From NCBI GenBank assembly GCA_030530905.1, contig JAUMUB010000013.1:1-16038 (forward strand): 16,038 nt of DNA. Direction: 5' to 3'. Below, in pieces: positions 1 to 7,105 of this stretch (positions are counted from its first letter, which is position 1; the number at the start of each line of letters is the position of its first letter). Source of the DNA: Bifidobacteriaceae bacterium. Its GTDB lineage: Bacteria > Actinomycetota > Actinomycetes > Actinomycetales > Bifidobacteriaceae. The notes under the pieces are model-generated. The model saw only the letters and a program-made list of their open reading frames with translations. It did no database searches and was not told the origin of the DNA. The position numbers were made by a program, and so were the translations under genes.

Positions 1-428
1 TTTTCATGTGAGATTTCAATATTGTTAGCACGTAATGCTTCTTTAACCTGATCTCCAATACGCCATACTGGGTTCAAGTTGCTCATTGGATCCTGTGGAA
101 CAAGTCCCATTTTAGATCCGCGAATTTTGTCATAATCCGCCTGAGTTTTACCGACAAGTTCTTCACCCTGAAGTTTTATAGAACCGCCAGTAACATGACC
201 TGTTCCAGCGAGTAAGCCTAACACTGCCATTGCAGAGGTAGACTTACCTGATCCTGACTCACCTACAATAGCAACCCACTGACCTGGGTAAACGCTGAAG
301 GATGCATTGCGCACCGCATGCACTGTATGTTTTTTATCTGTGGTGAAATCGACTTGAAGGTCTTTAACTTCAAGAATTGGACCTTGCTGTGACTGAAGTT
401 GTTTTAAAATTTCTTTTTTATTACTCAT
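1..428 (-). CDS. Oligopeptide ABC transporter ATP-binding protein, N-terminal part (cut by window edge)
   Basis: This is the first 142 codons of a cytoplasmic ATPase that powers the peptide importer encoded upstream. Read on the minus strand from the ATG at 428, it shows a Walker A motif GESGSGKST (about residues 56-64) and a Q-loop VPQDPMSNLNP with Gln near 112, the pattern of the OppD/DppD family. The ABC signature and Walker B lie beyond the window. The start is set by AGGT/GAG bases just before the ATG. The gene begins 13 bp after the oppC stop, so it is cotranscribed with oppBC. About 17 residues precede the first ABC strand. In bifidobacteria this subunit may be a fused double ATPase (OppDF), but the truncated end prevents a decision, so no symbol is given. 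Confidence 0.9.
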   Translation of the reverse strand, partial: MSNKKEILKQLQSQQGPILEVKDLQVDFTTDKKHTVHAVRNASFSVYPGQWVAIVGESGSGKSTSAMAVLGLLAGTGHVTGGSIKLQGEELVGKTQADYDKIRGSKMGLVPQDPMSNLNPVWRIGDQVKEALRANNIEISHE

Positions 429-441
429 CTCTACCTCACAA

Positions 442-1419
442 TCACGCAGTACGGCTCTTTGGATCTAACACATCCTTGACTACATCACCCATCATGATGA
501 ATGCAAGCACAGTGAATGCCAATGCTGCGGAAGGATAGAACAATACCATTGGATCGGTTGTTAATAAACTTTGTGCGGATGAAATGTCACCACCCCAGCT
601 AACTGTTGTGGCTGATAATCCGATTCCTAAGAAGCTTAATGTTGCTTCGAGAACAATATATGAGCCTAATGATGTGGTGCCAACAACAATCACGGGTGCT
701 AAAGAGTTTGGAATAATGTGTCGGAATAAGTTTCGAATAGGTGTAGAACCTAGAGCAGTTGATGCTGTATTGAACTCTAAGTTCTTTGATTCCATAACTG
801 CACCACGTGCAATACGAGCAATACCTACCCAACCGAACAAGGTCATCACTAAAACAACCTTCCAAATAGATTGTGTGGTACGGAACATCTGCAACACAAC
901 AATTGCACCCAAGAGCATTGGTAATGCTAAGAAGATATCAGTTACACGACTTAGAACTGCATCGATCCATCCACCGAAGAAACCTGCAATTGCACCAATT
1001 AATGCGCCAATAAATACTGATAATACTGTTGCTAAAATACCAACGGAGATAGAAGTACGAGTACCGTATACTACGCGTGCATAAATATCGCAACCCTGAT
1101 TATCGAAGCCAAATGGATGTCCTGGAGCTGATTCGCCTAATGAGTTGTTCAAATCACAGTACAGTGGATTCTGATCTGTGAAAACTCGTGGAAATAGTGC
1201 GACAAAAACGATAAAAGCAATCATTAATGCTGACACAATGAACATTGGGTTCACTCGAAGTGTGCGCCATGCATCAACCCACATACTTGTTGATGGTGTG
1301 TCATCGTTCACACTGTCTACATCATGTAAAGGAGTTTCTTCTATATCTGCAACAAAACGTCCCTGACCAGGTAACACATCGTTGTCAGCTAAGGTTTCAA
1401 TAAAGTTATTATCTGACAT
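442..1419 (-). CDS. oppC: Oligopeptide ABC transporter permease OppC
   Basis: This is one of the two membrane subunits of the peptide importer, pairing with OppB to form the channel. It has 325 residues. A hydrophilic N-terminal tail of about 55 residues is followed by a first membrane helix (about 59-76), the periplasmic-type OppC_N segment with HPFGFDNQGCDIYARVVYG (about 101-119), and five further hydrophobic helices. The EAA-type loop that contacts the ATPase is seen at about 215-240 (TALGSTPIRNLFRHIIPNS). The ATG at 1419 has a strong ribosome site AAAGGAGAG overlapping the oppB stop codon, so translation of oppB and oppC is probably coupled; the gap is 14 bp. Length and motifs are normal for the family. 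The substrate is inferred from family membership; dipeptide (DppC) is the main alternative. Confidence 0.92.
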   Translation of the reverse strand: MSDNNFIETLADNDVLPGQGRFVADIEETPLHDVDSVNDDTPSTSMWVDAWRTLRVNPMFIVSALMIAFIVFVALFPRVFTDQNPLYCDLNNSLGESAPGHPFGFDNQGCDIYARVVYGTRTSISVGILATVLSVFIGALIGAIAGFFGGWIDAVLSRVTDIFLALPMLLGAIVVLQMFRTTQSIWKVVLVMTLFGWVGIARIARGAVMESKNLEFNTASTALGSTPIRNLFRHIIPNSLAPVIVVGTTSLGSYIVLEATLSFLGIGLSATTVSWGGDISSAQSLLTTDPMVLFYPSAALAFTVLAFIMMGDVVKDVLDPKSRTA

Positions 1420-1433
1420 GAATCAACTCTCCT

Positions 1434-2360
1434 TTATTCATACCTGATTCGTGGATCGAGTGCAGCATAAAGCAAATCGACAACCAAATTGCACACAACG
1501 AAAATCAACATTAATAAGGTCACGATTGAAACAACGAGATTTGCTTCACCCTTTAAAATGCTTTGATAGGTTAAATAGCCGATACCATGAATGTTGAAGA
1601 TAGTTTCAGAAATCATTGCACCGCCCATGAGTGCGCCTAAATCTTGACCTAAATATGTAACAACAGGTATTAGGGAATTTCGTAAAACGTGGCGGAATAG
1701 TACTGAACGGTTGCTCATACCTTTTGCACGAGCAGTTCGCACGTAGTCTTCTGCAATATTCGAGGACACTTCAGCACGTGATAGTCGAATAATATATGCC
1801 ATTGATACTGAGCCTAACACCACAGCTGGCAGCAGTAAGTCCATGAACCCTGGATCAGCACCAGCGGTAACTGGCAGGATACTCCATTCAATACCGAATA
1901 AGTACTGTAATACGAAGCCTGTAACGAAGGTTGGAACTGAGATTAAAAGTAAGGAGACGATAAGAATTATCGAATCAGACCATGTGCCTTTTTTCAATCC
2001 AGAAATCGTACCGAATATAACGCCAAATATTGCTTCAAAGCAGAATGCCATTAAACCAAGGCGTATTGTTACTGGGAAAGCGTCTGCAATAAGATTAATA
2101 ACTGGCTGACCTGAGAAGGTCATACCAAAGTTTAATGTTAACGCATTTTTTAAGAATAATAAGTACTGTATAATAAATGGCTTGTCTAGATTATATTCAG
2201 CACGAATTTGTGCAGCTACTGCTTCGTTCACTGCCTTATCGCCAAACATGGCTTTTACTGGGTCTCCTGGCATAGCAAATACCAAGGCATACACTAATAG
2301 TGTTGTACCAAGAACCACAGGGATCATCTGCAATACACGGCGCAGAAGGTATTTACCCAT
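1434..2360 (-). CDS. oppB: Oligopeptide ABC transporter permease OppB
   Basis: This is the second channel-forming subunit of the peptide importer, with 308 residues and about six membrane helices. The N-terminus MGKYLLRRVLQMIPVVLG is typical of OppB/DppB, as are the GDP motif near residue 32 and the EAA loop at about 205-232 (RTARAKGMSNRSVLFRHVLR). The C-terminus ends in the family pattern LDPRIRYE. The frame is open up to an ATG at 2375, five codons earlier, but I chose 2360 because GAAGGAGAG sits at the right distance before it and the protein then begins exactly like its relatives. It heads the oppB-oppC-ATPase transcript and lies 351 bp after oppA, with a hairpin in between. Confidence 0.92.
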   Translation of the reverse strand: MGKYLLRRVLQMIPVVLGTTLLVYALVFAMPGDPVKAMFGDKAVNEAVAAQIRAEYNLDKPFIIQYLLFLKNALTLNFGMTFSGQPVINLIADAFPVTIRLGLMAFCFEAIFGVIFGTISGLKKGTWSDSIILIVSLLLISVPTFVTGFVLQYLFGIEWSILPVTAGADPGFMDLLLPAVVLGSVSMAYIIRLSRAEVSSNIAEDYVRTARAKGMSNRSVLFRHVLRNSLIPVVTYLGQDLGALMGGAMISETIFNIHGIGYLTYQSILKGEANLVVSIVTLLMLIFVVCNLVVDLLYAALDPRIRYE

Positions 2361-2649
2361 TGGTCTCTCCTTCAACTATCTCTTTCATCAGCACGTAATT
2401 TATAAACTTTTCTCCTATTAGATATACAAACATAGTCCAAGCACATTTAATAGGTTTATGCCCTGCATATTTTTACCTAATAATTATTACTAGCTTGTAA
2501 CAATAGGAAACGCATAAATCACTGATTATTCAACGTTTTATAATCAAATAACCCTTTAAACATCAATATTATATAAGAACTACATTACATATTGTATTCA
2601 TATCAACGTTGAAGAGCGCTTATATAACACATATTTCGGAGTAATAAGA
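2361..2649. other. AT-rich gap between the oppA hairpin and oppB
   Basis: Together with the hairpin at 2650-2678 this makes up the 351-bp gap between oppA and oppB. I see no credible gene in either strand. On the minus strand there is a perfect -10-like TATAAT at 2568-2573 but no matching -35 box, so an internal promoter for oppBC is possible but weakly supported in such AT-rich DNA. A 10-bp palindrome TCAACGTTGA is at 2603-2612, with a partial copy (TTCAACGTTTTA) near 2529-2540; either could be chance. Confidence 0.4.
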
Positions 2650-2678
2650 AAGATGGGAGCGCATTGCACTCCCATCTT
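2641..2678 (-). terminator. Strong hairpin after oppA (terminator or attenuator)
   Basis: The minus-strand RNA can form a 13-bp stem (2650-2662 with 2666-2678) closed by a three-base loop. One pair is U-G on the minus strand and would be a C-A mismatch on the plus strand, which shows that the structure serves minus-strand transcription. The tail is only moderately U-rich (UCUUAUUAC). It lies 33 bp after the oppA stop and before oppB, so it could stop most transcripts after the binding protein or protect the oppA 3' end, giving more OppA than permease. The partial terminator role is inferred. Confidence 0.75.
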
Positions 2679-2711
2679 CTACGTCTCAAATACGATAGTA
2701 GTATTTACACA

Positions 2712-4340
2712 CTACTTGGTGATCTGAGTGTAATCTGGCAAGTTCTGCCAGTTCATTACGAAGCCCTTAACACCCTTTGCAGCTACACCGTTTGCGTTGG
2801 AGTAATACAATGGGATTGATGGCAAATCACGAAGAAGAATCTCTTCGGACTGCTGATAAAGCTTGTTTGCTTCTTCAGTAGTTGTTGCCTGAGCAGCCTT
2901 GCTGATTAACTCATCAAATTCGCTGTTCTTGTAGTCACCATCGTTAGAACCGTTGCCGTCTGCTGCAGCAGTGCTGTAGAGAGGTGCAAGATAGTTTTCT
3001 GCGGATGGGTAATCTGGCATCCAACCTGTACGGAATGCACCGGAAATCTGCCTGTTGGAGATTGCGGTACGGAATTCCTGGAAGGTTGCTACTGGTGAAG
3101 TTTGTGCGTTAATGCCAAGAGCGTTGTTGATGGAGTTTACAACTGCATCGTAAATTGGCTTTGCGCCACCATCAGCATTGTAAGAGAAGGTTAAAGTACC
3201 ATCGTAAGGGGAAATCTTGTTAGCTTCTTCCCAAAGCTTCTTAGCTTCCTTAGCATCATACTTTAATACGTCATTACCCTTTAAGGTCTTTGAATAACCG
3301 GAAGTTACTGGGGATGTGAAGTCAACAGCAACAGTGCAGTTACCGTTAAGAATCTTCTTGCAGATAAGGTCGCGGTTGATTGCCTTAGAGATTGCTTGAC
3401 GACGTAAACGGCCTTCTTCTGTTGAAGTGTTGAAGTGCTCTAAACCACTTGGAATGGTGAAGGACTGGAATACAGAACCTGCAGCACTATATGCTTCTAC
3501 CTTAGGATCGGTCTTGAAGGTCTTGCTTGCGGATGCTGGAACGCTATCCATTACGTCAAGGTTGCCTGCCTGAACATCGCGGTATGATGCTTCAGTATCG
3601 GTGTAGATCTTGAAAGTAATACCGTTGTTCTTAGCAACTTCATTACCCTTGTAATCAGGGTTCTTGGTTAATACGATTTCCTTGTTGTGATCCCACTTTG
3701 TGAACTTGTATGGACCGTTACCTACTGGATTTTCACCGAATGCTTTTGGATCCTTATAGAAGGATTCTGGCAATGGTGCGAAAGAGGTGTAACCAATCTT
3801 AATACCAAATACGGAATCTGGCTGTGAAAGCTTTACAACTAAGGTACTGTCATCTGGAGTTGACAAACCTGATAACTGCTCAGTACCAGTTAAATCGCTC
3901 TTCTGTAAATCTTCATAACCTGCGATTGTTGAGAAGAATGAAGCACCAAGCTGAGCATTCTTAGCGTTTGCAGTATAGCTCCATGCTTTTGCGAATGATT
4001 CAGAAGTAACTGGGGTACCGTCAGTGAACTTCCAACCGCTCTTGATTTTAATGGTGTATTCAGAAGAATCACTATTTGGTGTGATTGATTCTGCTACTTC
4101 ATTTTCTGGATTGCCCTTAACATCGAATGATACTAAACGAGCAAACAACAAATCGACAACCTTACCACCGCTTGATTCGTTAGTGTTGCCTGGAATTAAA
4201 GAATTCTGTGGCTCAGTGTTAGAAGCAGTGATAACTGCGCTATCGGAAGATGAAGAGGAACTATTGCTTGAGCCGCATCCGCTGAGTAATAATGCGAATG
4301 AACATGCAGCTGCAGCAACAGCTAAAAACTTTTTATTCAT
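2712..4340 (-). CDS. oppA: Oligopeptide-binding lipoprotein OppA (extracytoplasmic solute-binding family 5)
   Basis: This surface lipoprotein captures peptides and hands them to OppBC. It has 542 residues. The signal peptide starts MNKKFLAVAAAACSFALLL and ends in a lipobox LLSGC, with the lipid-modified Cys at residue 22. A Ser-rich linker follows, then the family 5 binding fold (roughly residues 45-540) with the usual phrases GNGPYKFTKW and DVMDSVPAS. The frame is open for another 30 codons upstream to 4430, but the ATG at 4340 has a perfect AAGGAGA ribosome site and is the only start that leaves a functional signal peptide. It is transcribed alone or as the first gene of the opp unit, and a hairpin follows it. 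Peptide specificity cannot be read from sequence; sugars or nickel are less likely given the neighbours. Confidence 0.93.
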   Translation of the reverse strand: MNKKFLAVAAAACSFALLLSGCGSSNSSSSSSDSAVITASNTEPQNSLIPGNTNESSGGKVVDLLFARLVSFDVKGNPENEVAESITPNSDSSEYTIKIKSGWKFTDGTPVTSESFAKAWSYTANAKNAQLGASFFSTIAGYEDLQKSDLTGTEQLSGLSTPDDSTLVVKLSQPDSVFGIKIGYTSFAPLPESFYKDPKAFGENPVGNGPYKFTKWDHNKEIVLTKNPDYKGNEVAKNNGITFKIYTDTEASYRDVQAGNLDVMDSVPASASKTFKTDPKVEAYSAAGSVFQSFTIPSGLEHFNTSTEEGRLRRQAISKAINRDLICKKILNGNCTVAVDFTSPVTSGYSKTLKGNDVLKYDAKEAKKLWEEANKISPYDGTLTFSYNADGGAKPIYDAVVNSINNALGINAQTSPVATFQEFRTAISNRQISGAFRTGWMPDYPSAENYLAPLYSTAAADGNGSNDGDYKNSEFDELISKAAQATTTEEANKLYQQSEEILLRDLPSIPLYYSNANGVAAKGVKGFVMNWQNLPDYTQITK

Positions 4341-4689
4341 GCTTTCTCCTTGATTATAATCTTGTAAACGAATCGAATACGATGCATTTACATACCCTAC
4401 TATTCTTGCGCATAAACTAATCTTGCGCAATGATGCGCCTTAAATTTCTTGAAATATAGACTTTATGTCAAAAAATCAATATTAATTCATTAAAAAATAC
4501 TGAAAAAATCCTGTTTTAACTATTTAATCAGCAATCTATTATAATATTTTCAGAATTAAATTGCTCTGAATAATTATTTCATATATGTTAATTTTATCTA
4601 AAAATATTGATTATTACTATAATATCGCGTGCACTATGTAAGTATTTCAGTAGATACAACGATATTTAATTCGATTCTTATAAGTGTGA
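4341..4689. other. AT-rich control region between xerC and oppA
   Basis: This 349-bp stretch holds no credible gene. It must carry the oppA promoter. On the minus strand a -35-like TTGACA lies at 4466-4471, although no good -10 box follows at 17 bp. Between that box and the oppA start is a 13-bp direct repeat (4400-4412 and 4417-4429), listed separately. I see no clear terminator for xerC; arms AATATCG/CGATATT at 4621-4627 and 4660-4666 are too far apart to be convincing. Confidence 0.4.
4400..4429 (-). promoter_or_regulatory. Direct repeat upstream of oppA, possible operator
   Basis: Two copies of a 13-bp unit (minus-strand TGCGCAAGANTAG) differ at a single base and start 17 bp apart. They lie 60-90 bp before the oppA ATG, in otherwise very AT-rich DNA, so their G/C core stands out. 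A third partial core (ATGCGC) follows at 4433-4438. Spacing near one and a half helical turns and the position before a nutrient-uptake gene suggest a regulator binding site; the regulator is unknown. Confidence 0.4.
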
Positions 4690-5694
4690 TTATGCGCGCG
4701 GAAAAGCCTGCCCGTAATTATGCTTCAACTCTTCAATAGAAACATGCGTATAACGTTGAGTAGTAGCAAGCGAGGCATGACCTAACATCTCCTGAACCTC
4801 ACGCAAATCTGCACCACCATTAAGCATGTGAGTAGCCGCAGTATGCCTTAAAGCATGTGGCGCAATATCGGGAACTTGTGATTGCACACTCAACTTATGA
4901 ATCACATCTCTTACAACGCGAACATCAAGTCTTGCCCCACGCGCACCTAAAAACAAAGCCTTCTCCTGAGCATTCTTGCACAATACGCTTCTAGCATGAT
5001 CAACCCACATTCTCAGTGCCTTCTGCGCAGGCTTACCAAAAGGTACCACTCTTTGTTTACTGCCCTTACCCATCACAGTTATTGTACGATTCGACCAGCG
5101 AATACTATCTAGGTTAAGGCCAACTAATTCTGCCACACGAATTCCAGAAGCATACAACAATTCCAATATTGCAGCATCACGAATCGAAATTGCAAGTTTC
5201 TTCTGGTCTTCTTGACTTTTTTTACTCTGCAAACTCGTATCATTCTTAAGCATTTGCTCAGCTGAATACACTCGTTCATGAACAACATCCATAAGCTTCA
5301 TAACCTGCTCCACACTTAACACTTCTGGAAGATGCATAGAAACTTTAGGAGTTTTAAGAGTGGCAGTAGGGTTAGTAGCAATAATCTCATGTTCAAAACA
5401 CCATAAAAAGAATTGCCGTACTGCTACAACATTTCTCGCCATAGTTGTTCTTGAAACATGGCTAGAACGCGATGCCATCCAAGCTCGAATATCCTCTAAA
5501 CGCACATCATCAAGAGATCGAAAACCAGTATCGCTCAAGTATTGCAAACATTCTGACACGTCGTCATCGTACGCGCTAACCGTATGTTCACTATATCCAT
5601 TATTAAGACGAATATATTGTAAAAACGCGTTTAATGGTTCAAATAAGCTCGTATTATATTCAACACTTTCACTCTTATTATGCTTATTAGTCAT
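4690..5694 (-). CDS. xerC: Tyrosine recombinase XerC
   Basis: With XerD, this protein resolves chromosome dimers at dif. It has 334 residues. The N-terminal SAM-like core-binding domain spans about 12-125, and the catalytic domain contains the full set Arg186 (ASGIRVAEL), Lys210 (GKGSKQR), His280 and Arg283 (HALRHTAATH), His306 (GHASLATTQ) and the nucleophile Tyr315 (RYTH). Compared with usual XerC (about 300) there is an insertion of some 30 charged residues at about 137-167, just before the catalytic Arg region. The frame can be read from a TTG at 5709, but that codon precedes the AGGAGG ribosome site itself, so the ATG at 5694 is chosen. It is named XerC rather than XerD because the better XerD match lies at 13157-14080; paralogue assignment is otherwise an inference. 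Confidence 0.88.
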   Translation of the reverse strand: MTNKHNKSESVEYNTSLFEPLNAFLQYIRLNNGYSEHTVSAYDDDVSECLQYLSDTGFRSLDDVRLEDIRAWMASRSSHVSRTTMARNVVAVRQFFLWCFEHEIIATNPTATLKTPKVSMHLPEVLSVEQVMKLMDVVHERVYSAEQMLKNDTSLQSKKSQEDQKKLAISIRDAAILELLYASGIRVAELVGLNLDSIRWSNRTITVMGKGSKQRVVPFGKPAQKALRMWVDHARSVLCKNAQEKALFLGARGARLDVRVVRDVIHKLSVQSQVPDIAPHALRHTAATHMLNGGADLREVQEMLGHASLATTQRYTHVSIEELKHNYGQAFPRA

Positions 5695-5770
5695 CACACC
5701 TCCTCTCAAATATAAGTACTTTTACCAGAAAATATTGCTACATCTCAATATACTGCTTGCTATTAATGCT

Positions 5771-5776
5771 TATAAT
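5771..5776 (+). promoter_or_regulatory. Candidate -10 box for the small plus-strand gene
   Basis: A perfect TATAAT lies about 60 bp before the ATG at 5838, in the 143-bp divergent gap with xerC. The -35 region 16-17 bp earlier is poor, so this is a candidate only. Confidence 0.35.
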
Positions 5777-5837
5777 ATAACAGCATGATACAAATCGTCT
5801 GCCATGTAACACTTATCCCACACATTATCGGAGTAAC

Positions 5838-6080
5838 ATGAAACTACCAGAAACAATCCCCTCGGGAACACGAATTGTAGTGCGCACATTCGCTGGAACT
5901 GATTCAGTTACTAAACGAACAAACTACCGTGATTATGTCGGACATGTGCGCTCATGGGACGGAAAAACATTAGATTTACTGCGTGATGCTGCAGCCAACG
6001 GTTCACGCCCTGCGCAAAGAATACTTATTCAACAAGAAGATATTGCCGTTATCAAACCAATTCCAGAACGCCCATTTTAA
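5838..6080 (+). CDS. Small lone domain resembling the N-terminal domain of actinobacterial GNAT proteins
   Basis: This 80-residue soluble protein is the only plus-strand gene here. It has no signal peptide or membrane helix. The pattern SGTRIVVR at about 9-16, RDYVGHV at about 31-37, a short variable strand region, then EDIAVIKPIPERP at the C-terminus resembles the SH3-like domain in front of the acetyltransferase domain in actinobacterial proteins of the Rv0428c type. Here no acetyltransferase domain follows; the gene stops 14 bp before the convergent tyrA end. GGAG at 5830-5833 supports the ATG. The resemblance is recalled from family patterns, not searched, and the function is unknown. A binding or scaffold role would be a guess. 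Confidence 0.75.
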   Translation: MKLPETIPSGTRIVVRTFAGTDSVTKRTNYRDYVGHVRSWDGKTLDLLRDAAANGSRPAQRILIQQEDIAVIKPIPERPF

Positions 6081-6094
6081 AAAGTGCCAAACCC

Positions 6095-7105
6095 TTATTT
6101 AATGCCGCCATATTGTATAGCTTGCGCATGAATTTGATCATCGTTCTGTAAACTAATACTAATAATGCGCTCCCCTTTTTTAGCACTATCTAACAGATCT
6201 TGCTGCCAATGCTCACTATCAGCCACAAACTCACGTTGTTGCACAAGATTTTGAACAGCACCACTCTTATACAAGCGGAAAGGGTTTCCTTGCTCAAAAA
6301 ACTCTACTAAAGAAGTCATATCTTTCTCTTCAAGATTATCTGCCACCGCGAGCAAACGCTTCGAAATAGAACGAAGCAACTGCGCAACATTTTGTGCATC
6401 TTCCTCAACCATAGCGCGAGTTCTATCAGGATCTGTTAATGCAACACGAGTCATATCACGCCAACTTCCAGCAGCTAACAAAGCTGCAATGTTGCGATTA
6501 GGATCATCCACAATCTCATTAATAAAAGCAGTTGCAACAACATGAGGCATGTGTGAAATAAGAGCCGCAGCCTTATCATGAACTTCATCATTTAAAACAA
6601 TACAAGTATTATCAACAGCCTGAGTTATCACCGTAATAACATCCATAAAACGGTGCAATTGCGTATGCTCATCTACGCAAACAGCCCATAAAGCATTGTC
6701 ATAAATACTAGCGTCAGCAGCAACAAAACCTGATAACTCGTTACCTGCCATAGGATGTGCGCCTACAAACTGATCATATAAGCCAGCCTCTTTAACCTGC
6801 TGACTCACTAACCCTTTCACACTGCCCACATCACTAAGCGTGGTTTTCTCAGGTAAACCATATTCACTAATATCATGCAAAATATGAGGCATAACTTTTA
6901 AAGGATTGCACAAGAACAGCACATCAAGATCTGAATGCACTAGCTCCTCTAGCGAATCCACACACTCAATGCCCTGTGCTTTCGCTTTTGTATACGGATT
7001 ATCATGATGATTCCACGCCACAACATGCACGTTACTTGCACTATGTGCAAGGCGCAATGCGAGAGAACCGCCTATAAGACCAAGACCGACAACACCTACT
7101 CGCAT
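6095..7105 (-). CDS. tyrA: Prephenate dehydrogenase (tyrosine biosynthesis)
   Basis: This cytoplasmic enzyme oxidises prephenate to 4-hydroxyphenylpyruvate with NAD(P). It has 336 residues. The N-terminal Rossmann fold begins at once with GLGLIGGS (residues 7-14), followed by DVGSVK at about 92-97 and GAHPMAG with the catalytic His near 117. The helical dimerisation domain fills the rest, and no clear ACT domain is seen. Its ATG shares one base with the pheA stop (TAATG), so translation is probably coupled and the two enzymes are made together. A GTG six bases upstream (7111) is a possible alternative start. The region ends convergently, 14 bp from the small plus-strand gene, with no obvious terminator between them. 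Confidence 0.9.
   Translation of the reverse strand: MRVGVVGLGLIGGSLALRLAHSASNVHVVAWNHHDNPYTKAKAQGIECVDSLEELVHSDLDVLFLCNPLKVMPHILHDISEYGLPEKTTLSDVGSVKGLVSQQVKEAGLYDQFVGAHPMAGNELSGFVAADASIYDNALWAVCVDEHTQLHRFMDVITVITQAVDNTCIVLNDEVHDKAAALISHMPHVVATAFINEIVDDPNRNIAALLAAGSWRDMTRVALTDPDRTRAMVEEDAQNVAQLLRSISKRLLAVADNLEEKDMTSLVEFFEQGNPFRLYKSGAVQNLVQQREFVADSEHWQQDLLDSAKKGERIISISLQNDDQIHAQAIQYGGIK

Noticed and set aside
584..1084. A 166-codon plus-strand frame opposite oppC
   Set aside because: It is the antisense of a clear OppC coding sequence, has no ribosome site or family pattern, and codon use fits the minus strand.
4341..4430. N-terminal extension of OppA by 30 residues
   Set aside because: It would bury the signal peptide and lipobox; the ATG at 4340 has a strong ribosome site.
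4446..4473. A dif-like site: TTATGTCAA at 4463-4471 matches the XerD-binding arm and lies near xerC
   Set aside because: The other arm (TTCTTGAAATA) matches the actinobacterial dif pattern at only about 5 of 11 bases, and a 9-base AT-rich match is weak. It also overlaps the -35-like TTGACA of oppA.
4621..4666. Inverted repeat AATATCG ... CGATATT downstream of xerC
   Set aside because: The arms are separated by 32 bases and there is no U tract, so it is not a convincing terminator.
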